From assembly GCF_000196175.1 (NCBI RefSeq), contig NC_005363.1:2418001-2482000 (forward strand): a stretch of DNA of 64,000 nt, written 5' to 3'. Of this stretch, positions 33,330 through 43,700 are shown piece by piece. A program made the translations under genes and the position numbers. This DNA is from Bdellovibrio bacteriovorus HD100 (GTDB lineage Bacteria; Bdellovibrionota; Bdellovibrionia; Bdellovibrionales; Bdellovibrionaceae). Position 1 is the first letter of the stretch; every line of letters begins with the position of its first letter. The notes below the pieces were generated by a model. It saw only the letters and a list, made by a program, of their open reading frames with translations, had not been told where the DNA came from and made no database searches.

Positions 33330-35184
33330 TGCTCCAATCAAAGCCAAATACCTCAGTGATGGCGACTCCAAAAAAGAAGGCGGATACAACAAGTCCATTT
33401 TCGAAACACTGAAGTTCGCCTACAGCCCGTTCTTCACCCGTATCATTCTTTGTCTGATCCTGGGGATCACCGGGCGGGGTTTGCTTTTGGCCAACACCAA
33501 CGTCATCGGCTATTGGGTCGACACCATCGTCGGCAAAGAAAATATTCTGTCGGGATTAAGTTCAGCCCAGCTGATCACATTGCTGGCCGTGATGGCGGTG
33601 GCAGGTTTTCTTCTGACCATAACCTTCCGAGTCAGTTTTTCGCGCCTGTCGGCACAGGCCATTTCGTCGTTCTATGATGAAGTGACCCTGCGCACGTCCC
33701 GACTGCCGATGAGTTTCTTTGACAACACTCCGGCTGGACGGATCATCACCCGTTTTTCCAGTGACTATGGCAACGTCTTCCGTCTTTTCGGCGGACCCTT
33801 GGCCGAATTTATTTCCATCATCTTTGACCTGACCATGATGATCCTTCTGATCACCGTGGCCAACCCGGTGTATCTGATCTTCGTGGTCTTCATCGCCGTT
33901 CTGAACTATCTGATTTACAAACTGAATCAGGAAAAGCTGCGCACAGCCCGACGCGAACTGTCTGCCAGCCGTTCGCCAAGTATTGCGCACTTTGCGGAAA
34001 CCACCCAAGGAGCCAGCACAATCCGCTCGTTCCGCCGTCAGCAGTCTTTCAGCGAACGTTTTGAACGCCTGGACAGCCATTTCCTGACGCAAAAAATGGA
34101 CACCACAAAAAGTCTGCTGAGCTTTTCTTTGCAGATGAACAGCCTGACCGCGCTGTTGCTTTTGGTGACCGGCGTTTCTGCTTATTTTATGGTTGAAAAA
34201 GGCTGGGCTACGGTCGGATCTGTCGGTGTGGCCTTTGCCTTTATTGCGCTTTCGGGCAACACCGTGCAGATGTTTTTTGAATGGTTGACCCAGTTTGAAG
34301 AGGCCATGATCGGTGTTGAGCGCCTGGATCAGTACATGCGCATGAACATCGAACAAGGCAGTTTGCTTCCGTCCACCGCCACTTTCGCGACCGGACATCC
34401 GACTTATTCTCCAAGTGTTGAAAAGTACCTGTCCACGCGCCGTCTGACCGAAGAACGCAATGCCTCTGTCCAAGTACAGGACGTGTGGTTCCGCTATCGT
34501 GAAGACCTGCCGTGGGTTCTTAAAGGTGTCAATTTTGACGTGAAGGCCGGTGAACGCCTGGGCATCGTGGGACGCACGGGCTCTGGAAAGTCCAGCCTGA
34601 TTCAGGCTCTATTCTATTTGTACCCGATCGACAAAGGCCAGATTGCCATCAACACCCATCTGCCGAAACTGACTGCAGCAACCAATGGTGTGGATCTGAA
34701 CCTGTACCGCAAATCCATGGCCTTTATTTCCCAGGAGCCGATTCTGTTCCAGGGGACTTTGCGTTTTAATCTGGACATTGATGGCACATTGTCAGAGGAA
34801 AAACTGCTTTCTGTTTTGGCTCAGGTGGGTTTGCGCGAATGGGTGCTGGCTCAGCCCGGCGGGCTCGATATGCGCATTGAAGAACGGGGCAAGAATTTGT
34901 CTTTGGGCGAGCGCCAGCTGCTGTGCATGGCGCGCTGCCTGCTGCAACAAGCCCCGATTGTCATCATGGACGAGGCCACCAGCTCGGTCGATCCCCAGTC
35001 GGAAGAGATCATGGTGCGCGCCACAGAAGAATTCTTCTCTGACCGGACCCAGATCATTATCGCTCACCGTCTGTCGACTCTGGCGAAATGCGATCGAATC
35101 TTATGGTTACAGAATGGCGAAATTAAAGCTCTGGGTCCGACATCGGAAGTGCTGCCACGCTTTAAAAATACAGAACTGGTCTAA
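33322..35184 (+). CDS. ABCC-like exporter subunit B (catalytic ATP site)
   Basis: 620 residues from the ATG at 33322, preceded by GGAGGT and overlapping subunit A by 8 nt; the open frame runs 39 codons further upstream without an SD. It has six membrane segments (about 38-330) and then an NBD with Walker A GRTGSGKS (417-424). The signature LSLGERQ (526-532) is non-canonical. Walker B is VIMDE, with the catalytic Glu551. The LSxGxRQ signature is typical of ABCC NBD2. One competent and one degenerate ATP site are therefore expected. Confidence 0.87.
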   Translation: MSSAPIKAKYLSDGDSKKEGGYNKSIFETLKFAYSPFFTRIILCLILGITGRGLLLANTNVIGYWVDTIVGKENILSGLSSAQLITLLAVMAVAGFLLTITFRVSFSRLSAQAISSFYDEVTLRTSRLPMSFFDNTPAGRIITRFSSDYGNVFRLFGGPLAEFISIIFDLTMMILLITVANPVYLIFVVFIAVLNYLIYKLNQEKLRTARRELSASRSPSIAHFAETTQGASTIRSFRRQQSFSERFERLDSHFLTQKMDTTKSLLSFSLQMNSLTALLLLVTGVSAYFMVEKGWATVGSVGVAFAFIALSGNTVQMFFEWLTQFEEAMIGVERLDQYMRMNIEQGSLLPSTATFATGHPTYSPSVEKYLSTRRLTEERNASVQVQDVWFRYREDLPWVLKGVNFDVKAGERLGIVGRTGSGKSSLIQALFYLYPIDKGQIAINTHLPKLTAATNGVDLNLYRKSMAFISQEPILFQGTLRFNLDIDGTLSEEKLLSVLAQVGLREWVLAQPGGLDMRIEERGKNLSLGERQLLCMARCLLQQAPIVIMDEATSSVDPQSEEIMVRATEEFFSDRTQIIIAHRLSTLAKCDRILWLQNGEIKALGPTSEVLPRFKNTELV

Positions 35185-35202
35185 CAATTAGGGTTGCCCC
35201 CG

Positions 35203-35227
35203 CCGATGATAAGGGGTATTTCATCGG
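35203..35227 (+). promoter_or_regulatory. Stem-loop in the mgtE leader
   Basis: CCGATGA-N11-TCATCGG perfect 7-bp stem, 18 nt after the exporter stop and 33 nt before mgtE. It has no T-run and is too short for an M-box or ykkC-type Mg riboswitch. It may be a weak attenuator or an RNA stability element. Confidence 0.35.
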
Positions 35228-35259
35228 GCAAAGTATAAATCTTAAACTGGTGGGGCGAC

Positions 35260-36603
35260 ATGGACAGCAACAACAACCAGAACAACATCGAAGTCCAGGA
35301 TCAAGACTCAGTTCTCAGTCTGTCAGAGAGCTGGTCTGCCCTTAGTCCGGCTGAGCGCCGCAAAAACTTCAAAGATCTGCCCCGCACCGAAGCTGAGGAA
35401 CTTTTCCTCAGCCTTAAGACCCACGATCAGGCCGAACTTATCGAAGAAGCGACTCATCTTGAAAAAAGATCCTGGATCCGCCTGCTGGCCCCCGATGACG
35501 TGGCCGATTTGATTCAGGAAATGGGTGCCGATCACCGTGAAGACATCCTGTCTTTGCTGGACCCGCAAACCAAACGCGAAGTCACCGCCCTGCTGGCTTA
35601 TGCTGAAGATGCCGCCGGGGGCTTGATGAGCTCCCGATTTGTGCGCCTGCGTCCTGACATGAGCGTGGATGAAGCCATCAGCTACATCCGCATTCAGGCC
35701 AAAACCCACGTTGAAACGATTTATTACGCTTACGTGCTGGACTCTGACCAGAAGCTTCTGGGTGTCGTTTCCTTCCGTGAGTTGTTCCAGTCCTCCCCTG
35801 AAAAGAAGATCGCCGAGATCATGCATACTGACGTTCTGAAAGTTCCCGTCGAAATGGACCAGGAGCAAATCGGTCGCATCTTCTCGCAACAGGATCTGAT
35901 GGCCGTCCCGGTTGTTGATGAAAACGGTATCATGAAAGGTATCGTCACGTTCGATGACGTGGCCACCGCCATCCAGGAAGAAGCCACCGAAGATATCCAT
36001 AAAATCGGGGGTGTTGAATCCCTGGATGCCCCGTACTTGAAGATCTCCATGCTGGAGATGCTAAAAAAACGCGGCGGCTGGCTGCTGATCCTTTTCCTGG
36101 GACAAATGTTCACCGCAACGGCCATGGCCTTTTTCGAGGACGAGCTTTCCAAAGCCATGGTTCTGTCGATGTTTATTCCGCTGATTATCAGCTCAGGTGG
36201 TAACTCCGGATCCCAGGCTTCGACATTGATCATCCGTGCGATCGCTCTGCGCGAGGTGCGTCTGCGAGACTGGTGGCGCGTCCTTGGCCGAGAAATCATG
36301 GCCGGCGCCTGCCTGGGCTTGGTCCTTGGCGCCATCGGTTTTATCCGAATCATGCTGTGGCCGAATCGTGAAACACTTTACACCGTTCACTACATGCATG
36401 TCGGCCTGACCGTCGCTGTCAGTGTGGTCGGCGTTGTGTTGTGGGGAACTATTTCCGGATCGATGCTTCCGTTCCTGCTGAAAAAAGCCGGCTTCGACCC
36501 TGCTTCGGCCTCGGCCCCGGCCGTCGCGACACTGGTGGACGTCACAGGCCTGGTGATCTACTTCACCGCTGCCTCTTTCTTCCTCACTGGCATCCTCTTC
36601 TAA
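35260..36603 (+). CDS. mgtE: Magnesium transporter MgtE
   Basis: 447 residues. The cytosolic MgtE-N helical domain (about 35-135) is followed by two CBS domains (about 145-255) and a five-helix membrane domain (about 285-447). The membrane domain includes ISSGGNSGSQASTLIIRA and the Asp-containing VATLVDVTGLVIYF that line the Mg2+ pore. It is a gated Mg2+ channel of the inner membrane, regulated by Mg2+ binding to the CBS domains. It is followed by a strong terminator. Confidence 0.95.
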   Translation: MDSNNNQNNIEVQDQDSVLSLSESWSALSPAERRKNFKDLPRTEAEELFLSLKTHDQAELIEEATHLEKRSWIRLLAPDDVADLIQEMGADHREDILSLLDPQTKREVTALLAYAEDAAGGLMSSRFVRLRPDMSVDEAISYIRIQAKTHVETIYYAYVLDSDQKLLGVVSFRELFQSSPEKKIAEIMHTDVLKVPVEMDQEQIGRIFSQQDLMAVPVVDENGIMKGIVTFDDVATAIQEEATEDIHKIGGVESLDAPYLKISMLEMLKKRGGWLLILFLGQMFTATAMAFFEDELSKAMVLSMFIPLIISSGGNSGSQASTLIIRAIALREVRLRDWWRVLGREIMAGACLGLVLGAIGFIRIMLWPNRETLYTVHYMHVGLTVAVSVVGVVLWGTISGSMLPFLLKKAGFDPASASAPAVATLVDVTGLVIYFTAASFFLTGILF

Positions 36604-36607
36604 AAAT

Positions 36608-36638
36608 AAAAAAGGGAGTCTTTCGACTCCCTTTTTTT
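36608..36638. terminator. Intrinsic terminator, bidirectional
   Basis: AAAAAAGGGAGTC-tttc-GACTCCCTTTTTTT, between convergent mgtE and the protease gene. The stem is the same as that at 11963. Confidence 0.93.
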
Positions 36639-36660
36639 ATTTCTTATTTTTCAGCACTCA

Positions 36661-38547
36661 CTAAGTCTTGATTAAACCACTGGTCCAATCGCGGATCATT
36701 GCAAGAGTTCCGGTTCGTGCATTTTCGAATGCAACCCCGTAGGCTTTGTTCTCTTCGCACCAGACCACTTGTCCCTGCACCTCGATGACTTCGTGGCCAT
36801 CCGGGCTTTGGATGCGCATGGTGACGATACCGCCTTTTTCCAGCGCCTGATCGGTATTAAAGGACAAACCACCCTGAGAAATCGTGTTCACAGAACCCAC
36901 CAGCTCACGGTCACCGACCTGAACGCGGATTTCTGAACTCATCTTGAAGCGATCGTGCTTACGGCGCGCTTTCGGATCACGGGCCCGCAAAACCTGCCAC
37001 AAGATCAAAGGCACCATCAACAATCCGAACACCACACCCGCAGCCCCACCACCGGACCCACCCTGGCCAGAACCCGGCCCCTGGTTGATCACGGATCTTA
37101 CAAGACCGCACCCGCCCCCGCCGGCTCCGGCGTCTGAGGCCACAGAGCGCTCGGACAGATAGGACGGCTTATAAGAAGGCTGGGAAGATTGAGCCGAGGC
37201 CATGCTTTGTGCCCCGGTCAACAGACTCAAAGCATCGATGCGCGCGCTGGAGGAAACTATGCCGTTCAGGCTGTACACCTGATCAGCCGACTGAATCACC
37301 AGTTGTTTCAACTGATAACCGGACAGCCCCGGCGCTTCACGCAAAGCCAAAGCTGCCATGCCTGCCACAAACGGCGCAGCCATACTGGTCCCGGACATCT
37401 TCAAAGTCTCGTTGCCCGGAACGGTACTTTCAATATATTCACCCGGACTTCCCAGATGAACTGTGTAGCTGCCATAGTTCGAGAACCCCGAGCGGTCATC
37501 CCACTTGGACGTCGAAGCGATGGCAATATTGCTTGGAACATCGTAATTGGCCGGATACATCGGAGCCGAGTCATTGTTGCTTCCATAGTTCCCGGCCGCT
37601 GACACCACCAGCACGTGATGGTCATAGGCATAGGTGATCGCATCATGCAGCGAGCGGCTGTAACCCGAACCACCCCACGAGTTGTTGATCACCTTCGCTC
37701 CGTTGTTCACGGCATAATAGATGGCCTTAATGGCATTGGCTGTAGAACCGGAGCCCCCGGCCCCCAGGAATTTCAAAGGCATGATCTGAATTTTGGATTC
37801 AGCCAAGGGACGTGCAAAGATATTCTGCCCCGCCCCCACAACGATCCCGGCCACGTGAGTTCCGTGGTCATCGTCGTCATAGAAATTTCCGGTGTTGGAG
37901 ATAAAGTTCCAACCGTTAATATCATCCACAAAACCATTCTGGTCGTCATCGACACCCGGAGTTCCGCTGGCCTCGATCTGGTTGATCCAAAGCGCACCGG
38001 TACCACCCGTGCCATTGGCATTGTAAGGCTTGAAAACGTCATGAGCTTTATCAAGCCCCGTATCCACGACAGCCACAATCACTTTGCCATGCTGGGCATC
38101 CAGCGCAGTCTGATACCCCCAGGAGTCCGCCACACGCGTGTCCGCCGTGGACTGGGAATAAACAGACGGATTGGAGGACACATAACCAGATGCCACAACC
38201 TGTTCATAGGACAGGCGCTCGACAGGCCCGTTGGGCTCCACTTCATTCTTTTTCAAAACAAAATTGGGTTCAATATACTCAATATCCGGGTCGTTTTTCA
38301 GGGCCTCAAAGGTGGCCTTTTCATCAACGTCGGACTTCATGGAAACCTGGAAAACTCCCAGCCCCGGAAAGGCGGCTTTGAGGTTGGCCTTCCCCTGCAA
38401 TTTGGTCTGAGCCAGGCCCGCACCTCCGGAAGAGGCTTTGAACTTGATCAGATATTCCCCAGGAACGGCTTCAGGAGCTGTCTGAGCCCCTGCATTCCAC
38501 CCTATCAGAACCAAAGATATAAATAGACCTCTTAGAATCGGCGTCAC
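36661..38547 (-). CDS. Subtilase with membrane helix and C-terminal PilZ domain
   Basis: 628 residues. There is a signal peptide (about 1-21), then an I9-like propeptide (about 28-100, GEYLIKFK to IEYIEPNFVL). The S8 catalytic domain has Asp162, His228 (DDHGTHVAG), oxyanion Asn320 and Ser388 (GTSMAAP). A Gly-rich segment containing Cys480 and a hydrophobic helix (about 503-520) with Arg/Lys after it recall GlyGly/MYXO-CTERM sorting tails. Residues about 525-620 form a PilZ domain with R529-x3-R533 and TISQGG; the usual Asp of DxSxxG is Thr555. An external protease with a cytoplasmic c-di-GMP-type domain is predicted. Confidence 0.85.
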   Translation of the reverse strand: MTPILRGLFISLVLIGWNAGAQTAPEAVPGEYLIKFKASSGGAGLAQTKLQGKANLKAAFPGLGVFQVSMKSDVDEKATFEALKNDPDIEYIEPNFVLKKNEVEPNGPVERLSYEQVVASGYVSSNPSVYSQSTADTRVADSWGYQTALDAQHGKVIVAVVDTGLDKAHDVFKPYNANGTGGTGALWINQIEASGTPGVDDDQNGFVDDINGWNFISNTGNFYDDDDHGTHVAGIVVGAGQNIFARPLAESKIQIMPLKFLGAGGSGSTANAIKAIYYAVNNGAKVINNSWGGSGYSRSLHDAITYAYDHHVLVVSAAGNYGSNNDSAPMYPANYDVPSNIAIASTSKWDDRSGFSNYGSYTVHLGSPGEYIESTVPGNETLKMSGTSMAAPFVAGMAALALREAPGLSGYQLKQLVIQSADQVYSLNGIVSSSARIDALSLLTGAQSMASAQSSQPSYKPSYLSERSVASDAGAGGGGCGLVRSVINQGPGSGQGGSGGGAAGVVFGLLMVPLILWQVLRARDPKARRKHDRFKMSSEIRVQVGDRELVGSVNTISQGGLSFNTDQALEKGGIVTMRIQSPDGHEVIEVQGQVVWCEENKAYGVAFENARTGTLAMIRDWTSGLIKT

Positions 38548-38622
38548 CGGTTCTCCTTTTCCACTCAGTAAACTATTCGGCCGGAAGTCGAGGATGATTT
38601 AGACAAATTATTTTTATTCTGC

Positions 38623-38637
38623 GTCTCAGTGTGAGAC
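38623..38637. promoter_or_regulatory. Dyad GTCTCA-GTG-TGAGAC
   Basis: Perfect dyad in the divergent gap between the protease-PilZ gene (start 38547) and the DUF502 gene (start 38718). It is the best-placed operator candidate of this family. Confidence 0.6.
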
Positions 38638-38717
38638 ACCCTAAGAGCTTGAAGGGATTTGACTTAGCTGATATTTATTTCATGCCGATAGGACAACCAG
38701 GAACAGGACATCTAGCT

Positions 38718-39329
38718 ATGAAACAACTTCAGAAGATCTTCTTGCAGGGCCTCGTTACATTTCTGCCCATCGCTCTGACTATATATATTATCTATGCCGG
38801 CGTAGCGATCGTGGACAGCTTCCTTGGGGATGCTCTTCGCCAGATTCTTCCCGTTTACATCCCGGGACTGGGCTTCCTGATTACACTTGTCCTGATTCTG
38901 CTTTTGGGCCTGCTGCTGAACAACCTTCTGGCTGGCGGCATCTTCCAGAAGCTGGAACAAAAGCTGACCAAAGTTCCTTTCATCAAAGCCATCTACAGCC
39001 CCCTGCGTGATCTGATGAATTTGTTTTCAAAGGGCGGCGGTCCGGGTGGTTTGCAGAAGGTTGTTCTGGTCGACATCAGTGAGGGCGAAAACCCGATCCG
39101 CGCGATGGGCCTAGTGACCCGTGAAAACTTCAAAGATGTTCCTGCCATTGAACAAAATGCCGGAGATCGCGTCGCCGTTTACATCCCCATGAGCTATGGT
39201 TTGGGTGGATTCACACTGATGATTCCAAGAAACCGCATCACCCCACTGGATATGCCAATCGAAAAAGCCATGAGTCTTGCCATCACCGGCTGGGTGAAGG
39301 CTGAAAAAAACGAAGGTGAGATCAAGTAA
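38718..39329 (+). CDS. DUF502-family membrane protein
   Basis: 203 residues from the ATG at 38718; upstream in-frame starts lack an SD. Two hydrophobic segments (about 8-30 and 48-72) are followed by a conserved soluble domain with VPFIKAIYSPLRDLMNLF and VYIPMSYGLGGFTLMIPRN. This matches the DUF502 family of integral membrane proteins found widely in bacteria and plants. The function is not established. Its stop overlaps the next start (TAATG). Confidence 0.85.
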   Translation: MKQLQKIFLQGLVTFLPIALTIYIIYAGVAIVDSFLGDALRQILPVYIPGLGFLITLVLILLLGLLLNNLLAGGIFQKLEQKLTKVPFIKAIYSPLRDLMNLFSKGGGPGGLQKVVLVDISEGENPIRAMGLVTRENFKDVPAIEQNAGDRVAVYIPMSYGLGGFTLMIPRNRITPLDMPIEKAMSLAITGWVKAEKNEGEIK

Positions 39330-40735
39330 TGTCGGATTCATCTGAAAACACCCTGAGCAAAGCCCGCAAAATCAATCAGGACACCAGTCGTTATGGCGTT
39401 TTTGCTGAAATCGGTGCCGGCCAGGAGGTCGCCCGTCACTTCTTCCAGGCCGGAAAAGCCTCACAGACCATCGCCAAAACCATCTCTGCCTATGACATGG
39501 TTGTCAGCGATGACATCTACGGGAAAGAGCAAAACGGTCGCTATGTGTGTGAACCCCGCCTGAATAAGATGCTGACTCACGAATACGATCTTTTGATCGA
39601 TCGCCTGAGCGGTCCGCGCGGAGCCACTTCGCGTTTCTTTGCTCTGGCCAATACAGTTGCGACAGCTTCCTCCGGCAGCAACAAACAATCCCATGGCTGG
39701 ATGGGCGTGCGTTTTCAATCAAATCCGGGTGGACCGGCAAATGATATCATTCTGCACGTACGTATGCTCGATCGCCACCGCCTGCAGCAGCAAGAGGCTT
39801 TGGGCATTTTAGGTGTAAACCTGTTGTATTGCGCATTCTATCACCTGGACAAACCAGAGGACTTTATTTCCCGTCTGGCGGAATGCCTTAAAGACGATCA
39901 GATCATCATTGATGTGATCAAATTCTCTGGCCCCGAAGTGAAGCACTTTGACGTGCGCTTGATGAATCTGGAGCTGGTTCGCCGTGGTCTGGCCGAAGCG
40001 ATCTTATTCTCGCCTAAGAACGAAATTCTGAATGTGTCGGACGCCATCTATGGCAAGTCGCTGTTAATTCAGCGAGGGACTTATCGTCCGGTGACAGTGA
40101 CTCACATGGATGTTCTGAAAAAAGGCCTGGAACAGATCAAGGACGATGTCCTGAAATCCGAGGGCAAGGCCCTGGATGTTCTGCCGATCATGGAACTGAC
40201 CATGCACAATCTGACCACCGACGGGCATGTCAATGAAAAGGACTTCCTGGAGCGCGTGGAAACTCTGACCAATCAGGGTGTGCATGTTTTGATTTCAAAC
40301 TTCTTCCTGTTCTATGGCTTGAAGCGCTTTATCCGCCGCTACAACCCCCACTTTATGGCGCTGGTTGTGGGTGCAAGCCACCTGAATAAACTTTTCACCG
40401 AAGAGCACTACAGCGATCTGCAAGGCGGCCTGCTGGAAGGTCTGGGCAAATTGCTGGAACAAAAAACAAAATTGTACATCTATCCCCACAAGACGCCGAA
40501 TCTGTGCCTGACGGCGAAGAGCTTCTTCCCCGCCCCGCACCTGCGCCATGTTTATGCCCATTTCGTTGAAAACAAGCAGATCGTGGATATTTCCGGCTGT
40601 GATGAAACCGGCGATTATCTGCATTCAATTGACGTGATGAAAATGATTGAATCCGGAGATGCGAAGTGGGAGCAACTGGTGCCCCCGGGCGTTCGCGATT
40701 TGATCAAGTCTAAAAAGCTGTTTGGTTTGAAGTAG
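39329..40735 (+). CDS. Conserved protein of unknown function
   Basis: 468 residues, no signal peptide, mixed alpha/beta. Highly conserved-looking blocks include SRYGVFAEIGAGQEVARHFF, SAYDMVVSDDIYG, GWMGVRFQSNPGG and LVVGASHLNKLF. I recall similar proteins in other proteobacterial genomes under unhelpful or mistaken names; no biochemical role is known to me. The start overlaps the DUF502 stop by one base, so the two are co-translated. It converges with the giant fibre gene with a 21-bp gap. Confidence 0.7.
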   Translation: MSDSSENTLSKARKINQDTSRYGVFAEIGAGQEVARHFFQAGKASQTIAKTISAYDMVVSDDIYGKEQNGRYVCEPRLNKMLTHEYDLLIDRLSGPRGATSRFFALANTVATASSGSNKQSHGWMGVRFQSNPGGPANDIILHVRMLDRHRLQQQEALGILGVNLLYCAFYHLDKPEDFISRLAECLKDDQIIIDVIKFSGPEVKHFDVRLMNLELVRRGLAEAILFSPKNEILNVSDAIYGKSLLIQRGTYRPVTVTHMDVLKKGLEQIKDDVLKSEGKALDVLPIMELTMHNLTTDGHVNEKDFLERVETLTNQGVHVLISNFFLFYGLKRFIRRYNPHFMALVVGASHLNKLFTEEHYSDLQGGLLEGLGKLLEQKTKLYIYPHKTPNLCLTAKSFFPAPHLRHVYAHFVENKQIVDISGCDETGDYLHSIDVMKMIESGDAKWEQLVPPGVRDLIKSKKLFGLK

Positions 40736-40756
40736 AAATTCACATGGATAGTGCGT

Positions 40757-43700
40757 CTATTTAGCATTGAGAGCCTTCTCAATCTTTTCAAGACGTTTGG
40801 TCATTTCTTCATTTTTGCGCTCCAGCTCTCTGATCTTCAGGTCTTTGGCAGCATTGGCAGCCTTAACATCCAGAAGATCGCGATAAAGCTCCTGCACAGC
40901 TTTAATAATCGGAGCGATCAGCTCTGTGTATCTAACACTGTAGCTGTCGCTGTCTTCGTTGTGGGTCACAATGACATCACTTGGCTCCCCTTTAGCTTTG
41001 GCAATAGCCAGCTCTGCTTCCTGAGCAATGACTCCGTAATGCTCTGTAGCTCCTTGATTTTCATCTTTCCACGTCCATGAAACAGGACGTAGAGAGTTAA
41101 CAAAATCCAGTCCGAGATCAGAGTCTTTTACATTCTTTTTCAAACGAGCGTCGGAACTCACATCAGGGGCATTTGAGAGATAGATATTGTTCCATCTTAG
41201 CGTGCTGGACCCGATGTTCTTTGATGCCGTTATATCTGGAGTGATGTTACCAGCAACTTGCAGCTTCGAAGTTGGACCTGTAACGCCAATACCAACATTA
41301 CCCGCCGAGTCGACCCTTAAGCGCTCTGCGCCATTCGTAGTGACCGCAAGAGTGGCTGCATTTGGAAAAAAGAGTCCCGCAGCAGAGCCTGATCCAATGG
41401 CATGCTCAACAGCCGTACCATTGGGTAGAATAATTGAAGTAGAATAGTAAGCACTCCACGGAGTGAAGCCGACAGCAAGAGTGCCATCTGTAACCACCCC
41501 GACTCCTTCACCACCATAGTGATACAATCCTGTATCAGAGTTGGCAGAAAACGAGATTGAAGGAGCCGCTAGGCTTCCGTCGGCCACGCGTAAACCTCCT
41601 GCAACTTCAAGCTTTGCACTTGGGGTGATTGTCCCGATACCGACATTTCCTGTGTCAAATTTCCCGAACATCAGAGGTGTTTTGGCTGTCATGGAATTAT
41701 TGGCAATAATAAACGTATTCGATCTCTGGCCCCCATCAACGCCGGCCTTGTAACCAAGGAAGACATTCCCATTCCCCGCCGTTAAACTTCCCGTATTTGC
41801 ATTGTAACCGGCCTGGAAACCCAGCGACACCCCATAGCGAGACGCATGAGCTTGAGCACCAACCCCAACAGCTTCTGACGTAGAGTTAGAATTCCATCCG
41901 ATGGAAACACCACTCGCCGCTCCGTTGGCAAAATAACCCACTGCAGTCCCTTGGAAGTTGCCGTCCGCAGAATCCCCGACGGCGACTCCTGACGTCGGGG
42001 CATAGGAAGCATGACCAACGGCAACCCCATTGGTACCGCCATCAGCATACAACCCCACAGATGTGTTATCCGCAGCCAGAGTCAAGTTGGGAACTGTAGC
42101 ACCCCAGCCTGAAGAGATGTCCTTACAGTTTGCTCCAGCCTCATCACAGATCTCTGTCGCGCGAATGCCACCATTCACATCCAACTTAGACTGAGGCGTC
42201 GTCGTACCAATACCCACATTTCCATTATTCGCAATTCGCATGCGCTCTAGGTTAATTCCGGACTCTTTGGTCCAGAATAGCATATCATACTGGGCCGAAG
42301 CCGTATTCATAGTCCGCATTTTGATTCCACCACGATCATTTCCTCCCAGGCGGAACTCAATCTCGGCCGTATTGCCGGCCAGATCCGTGCTCTCATTGGA
42401 TATAGCCACTCTAGTGTTAGTAGCTGCTTTGCCAACATAAAGCGGATAGGACGCTGAATTGTCATAACCGATACCAACAGAGAGTCCTGCGTTCGTATTG
42501 TTCCAAAAAAGCTTGCTGGCCCCAGACATCGCACCAGCGTTGTTAAACTGAATTTGCATGTCGGCCCCCGCAGGTGCGGCAGATACCCCCGTCAAGCCAG
42601 ATCCGTCACCTTGGAAGGCCGTGGCTTTCACTGTACCGACAACATCCAATTTTGTTGTCGGCCCCGTCGTGCCAATACCAACGTTTCCGGAAGCACTTAT
42701 CGTAAGCTTGTCTGAAAATCCATTAGTTCCAAATCGCAGGCTTCCACCAATTTTACGATTACTGAGGACCACGTCATTCGTGGCATAATCAACCAAAAAC
42801 CCATCATTTACACCATCGCCGACAGTAGAATTGGTCAGTTGAATTCCACCACCACTGACGTGAAGCTTTCTTTGTGGACTTGTTAGTCCAATCCCCACGT
42901 TCCCCGTGTTGTAATAGATATCACTTCCCGCGGACGTCCATTTTGACCCCGTCGGGATTGGCGAGTTACAAACCAATGAGCTTGTCCCATCCGAAGTACA
43001 CATGCTGTTGGCGGTGATGCCTGTTAGACCAATCAAAGGAACCTTGCCCGAGATTGTGCCGGTGTCTTTCGTTCCGGCTGTACCAATCCCCAAAGCTGTT
43101 TGTGCCCCTGCTTGTGTCGTCGCGCCGGTTCCGCCATTCGCCAATGGCACGGTGTCAACGCTAAAGACTGTGCCAGCCAGTGACAATCCTGTCCCTGCGG
43201 TGTAAGTGGTATTAGTATCTGTATCGGCAGAAGGCTCCCATGTGGAAGTTCCGTTGTTCCATTTTAGCACCTGACCATTCGTAGGTGCCGTTGCAGCAAC
43301 AGAGCGATTCTGCAGTTTTTCAACTTTCATCACTCCAACAGTTCCTGTCACGTCGCCAGCAAAGGTTTGATTCCCCTGAAGGGCCGTACCGGCTGTTGTA
43401 CCATAAGTCACCGTCGGTACCGCTGCCCAGGAAACATCCGTTCCATTTGTAGTTAAGTACTTACCTGCATTGGTGGATTGTGATGGCAACACGGCATTCG
43501 CAGCACCCGCTTGGGTCGTCGCCCCCGTACCACCATTAGCAATCGACAAGGCAGTGCCCGACCAATTGCTGTTGTTCACAGTTCCAGAGGTCGCAAGTGA
43601 ACCCAACGTCATCCAACCCAAATTACCAGAACCATCCACGGACATCACCTGATTGGCGGTGCCTTGAGTGGCTGGCAAACGCAGAACATAGCTTGTTCCG

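Noticed and set aside
35185-35259. Mg2+ riboswitch upstream of mgtE
   Set aside because: The leader is only 75 nt and has one small hairpin, too short for the known Mg2+-sensing RNAs.
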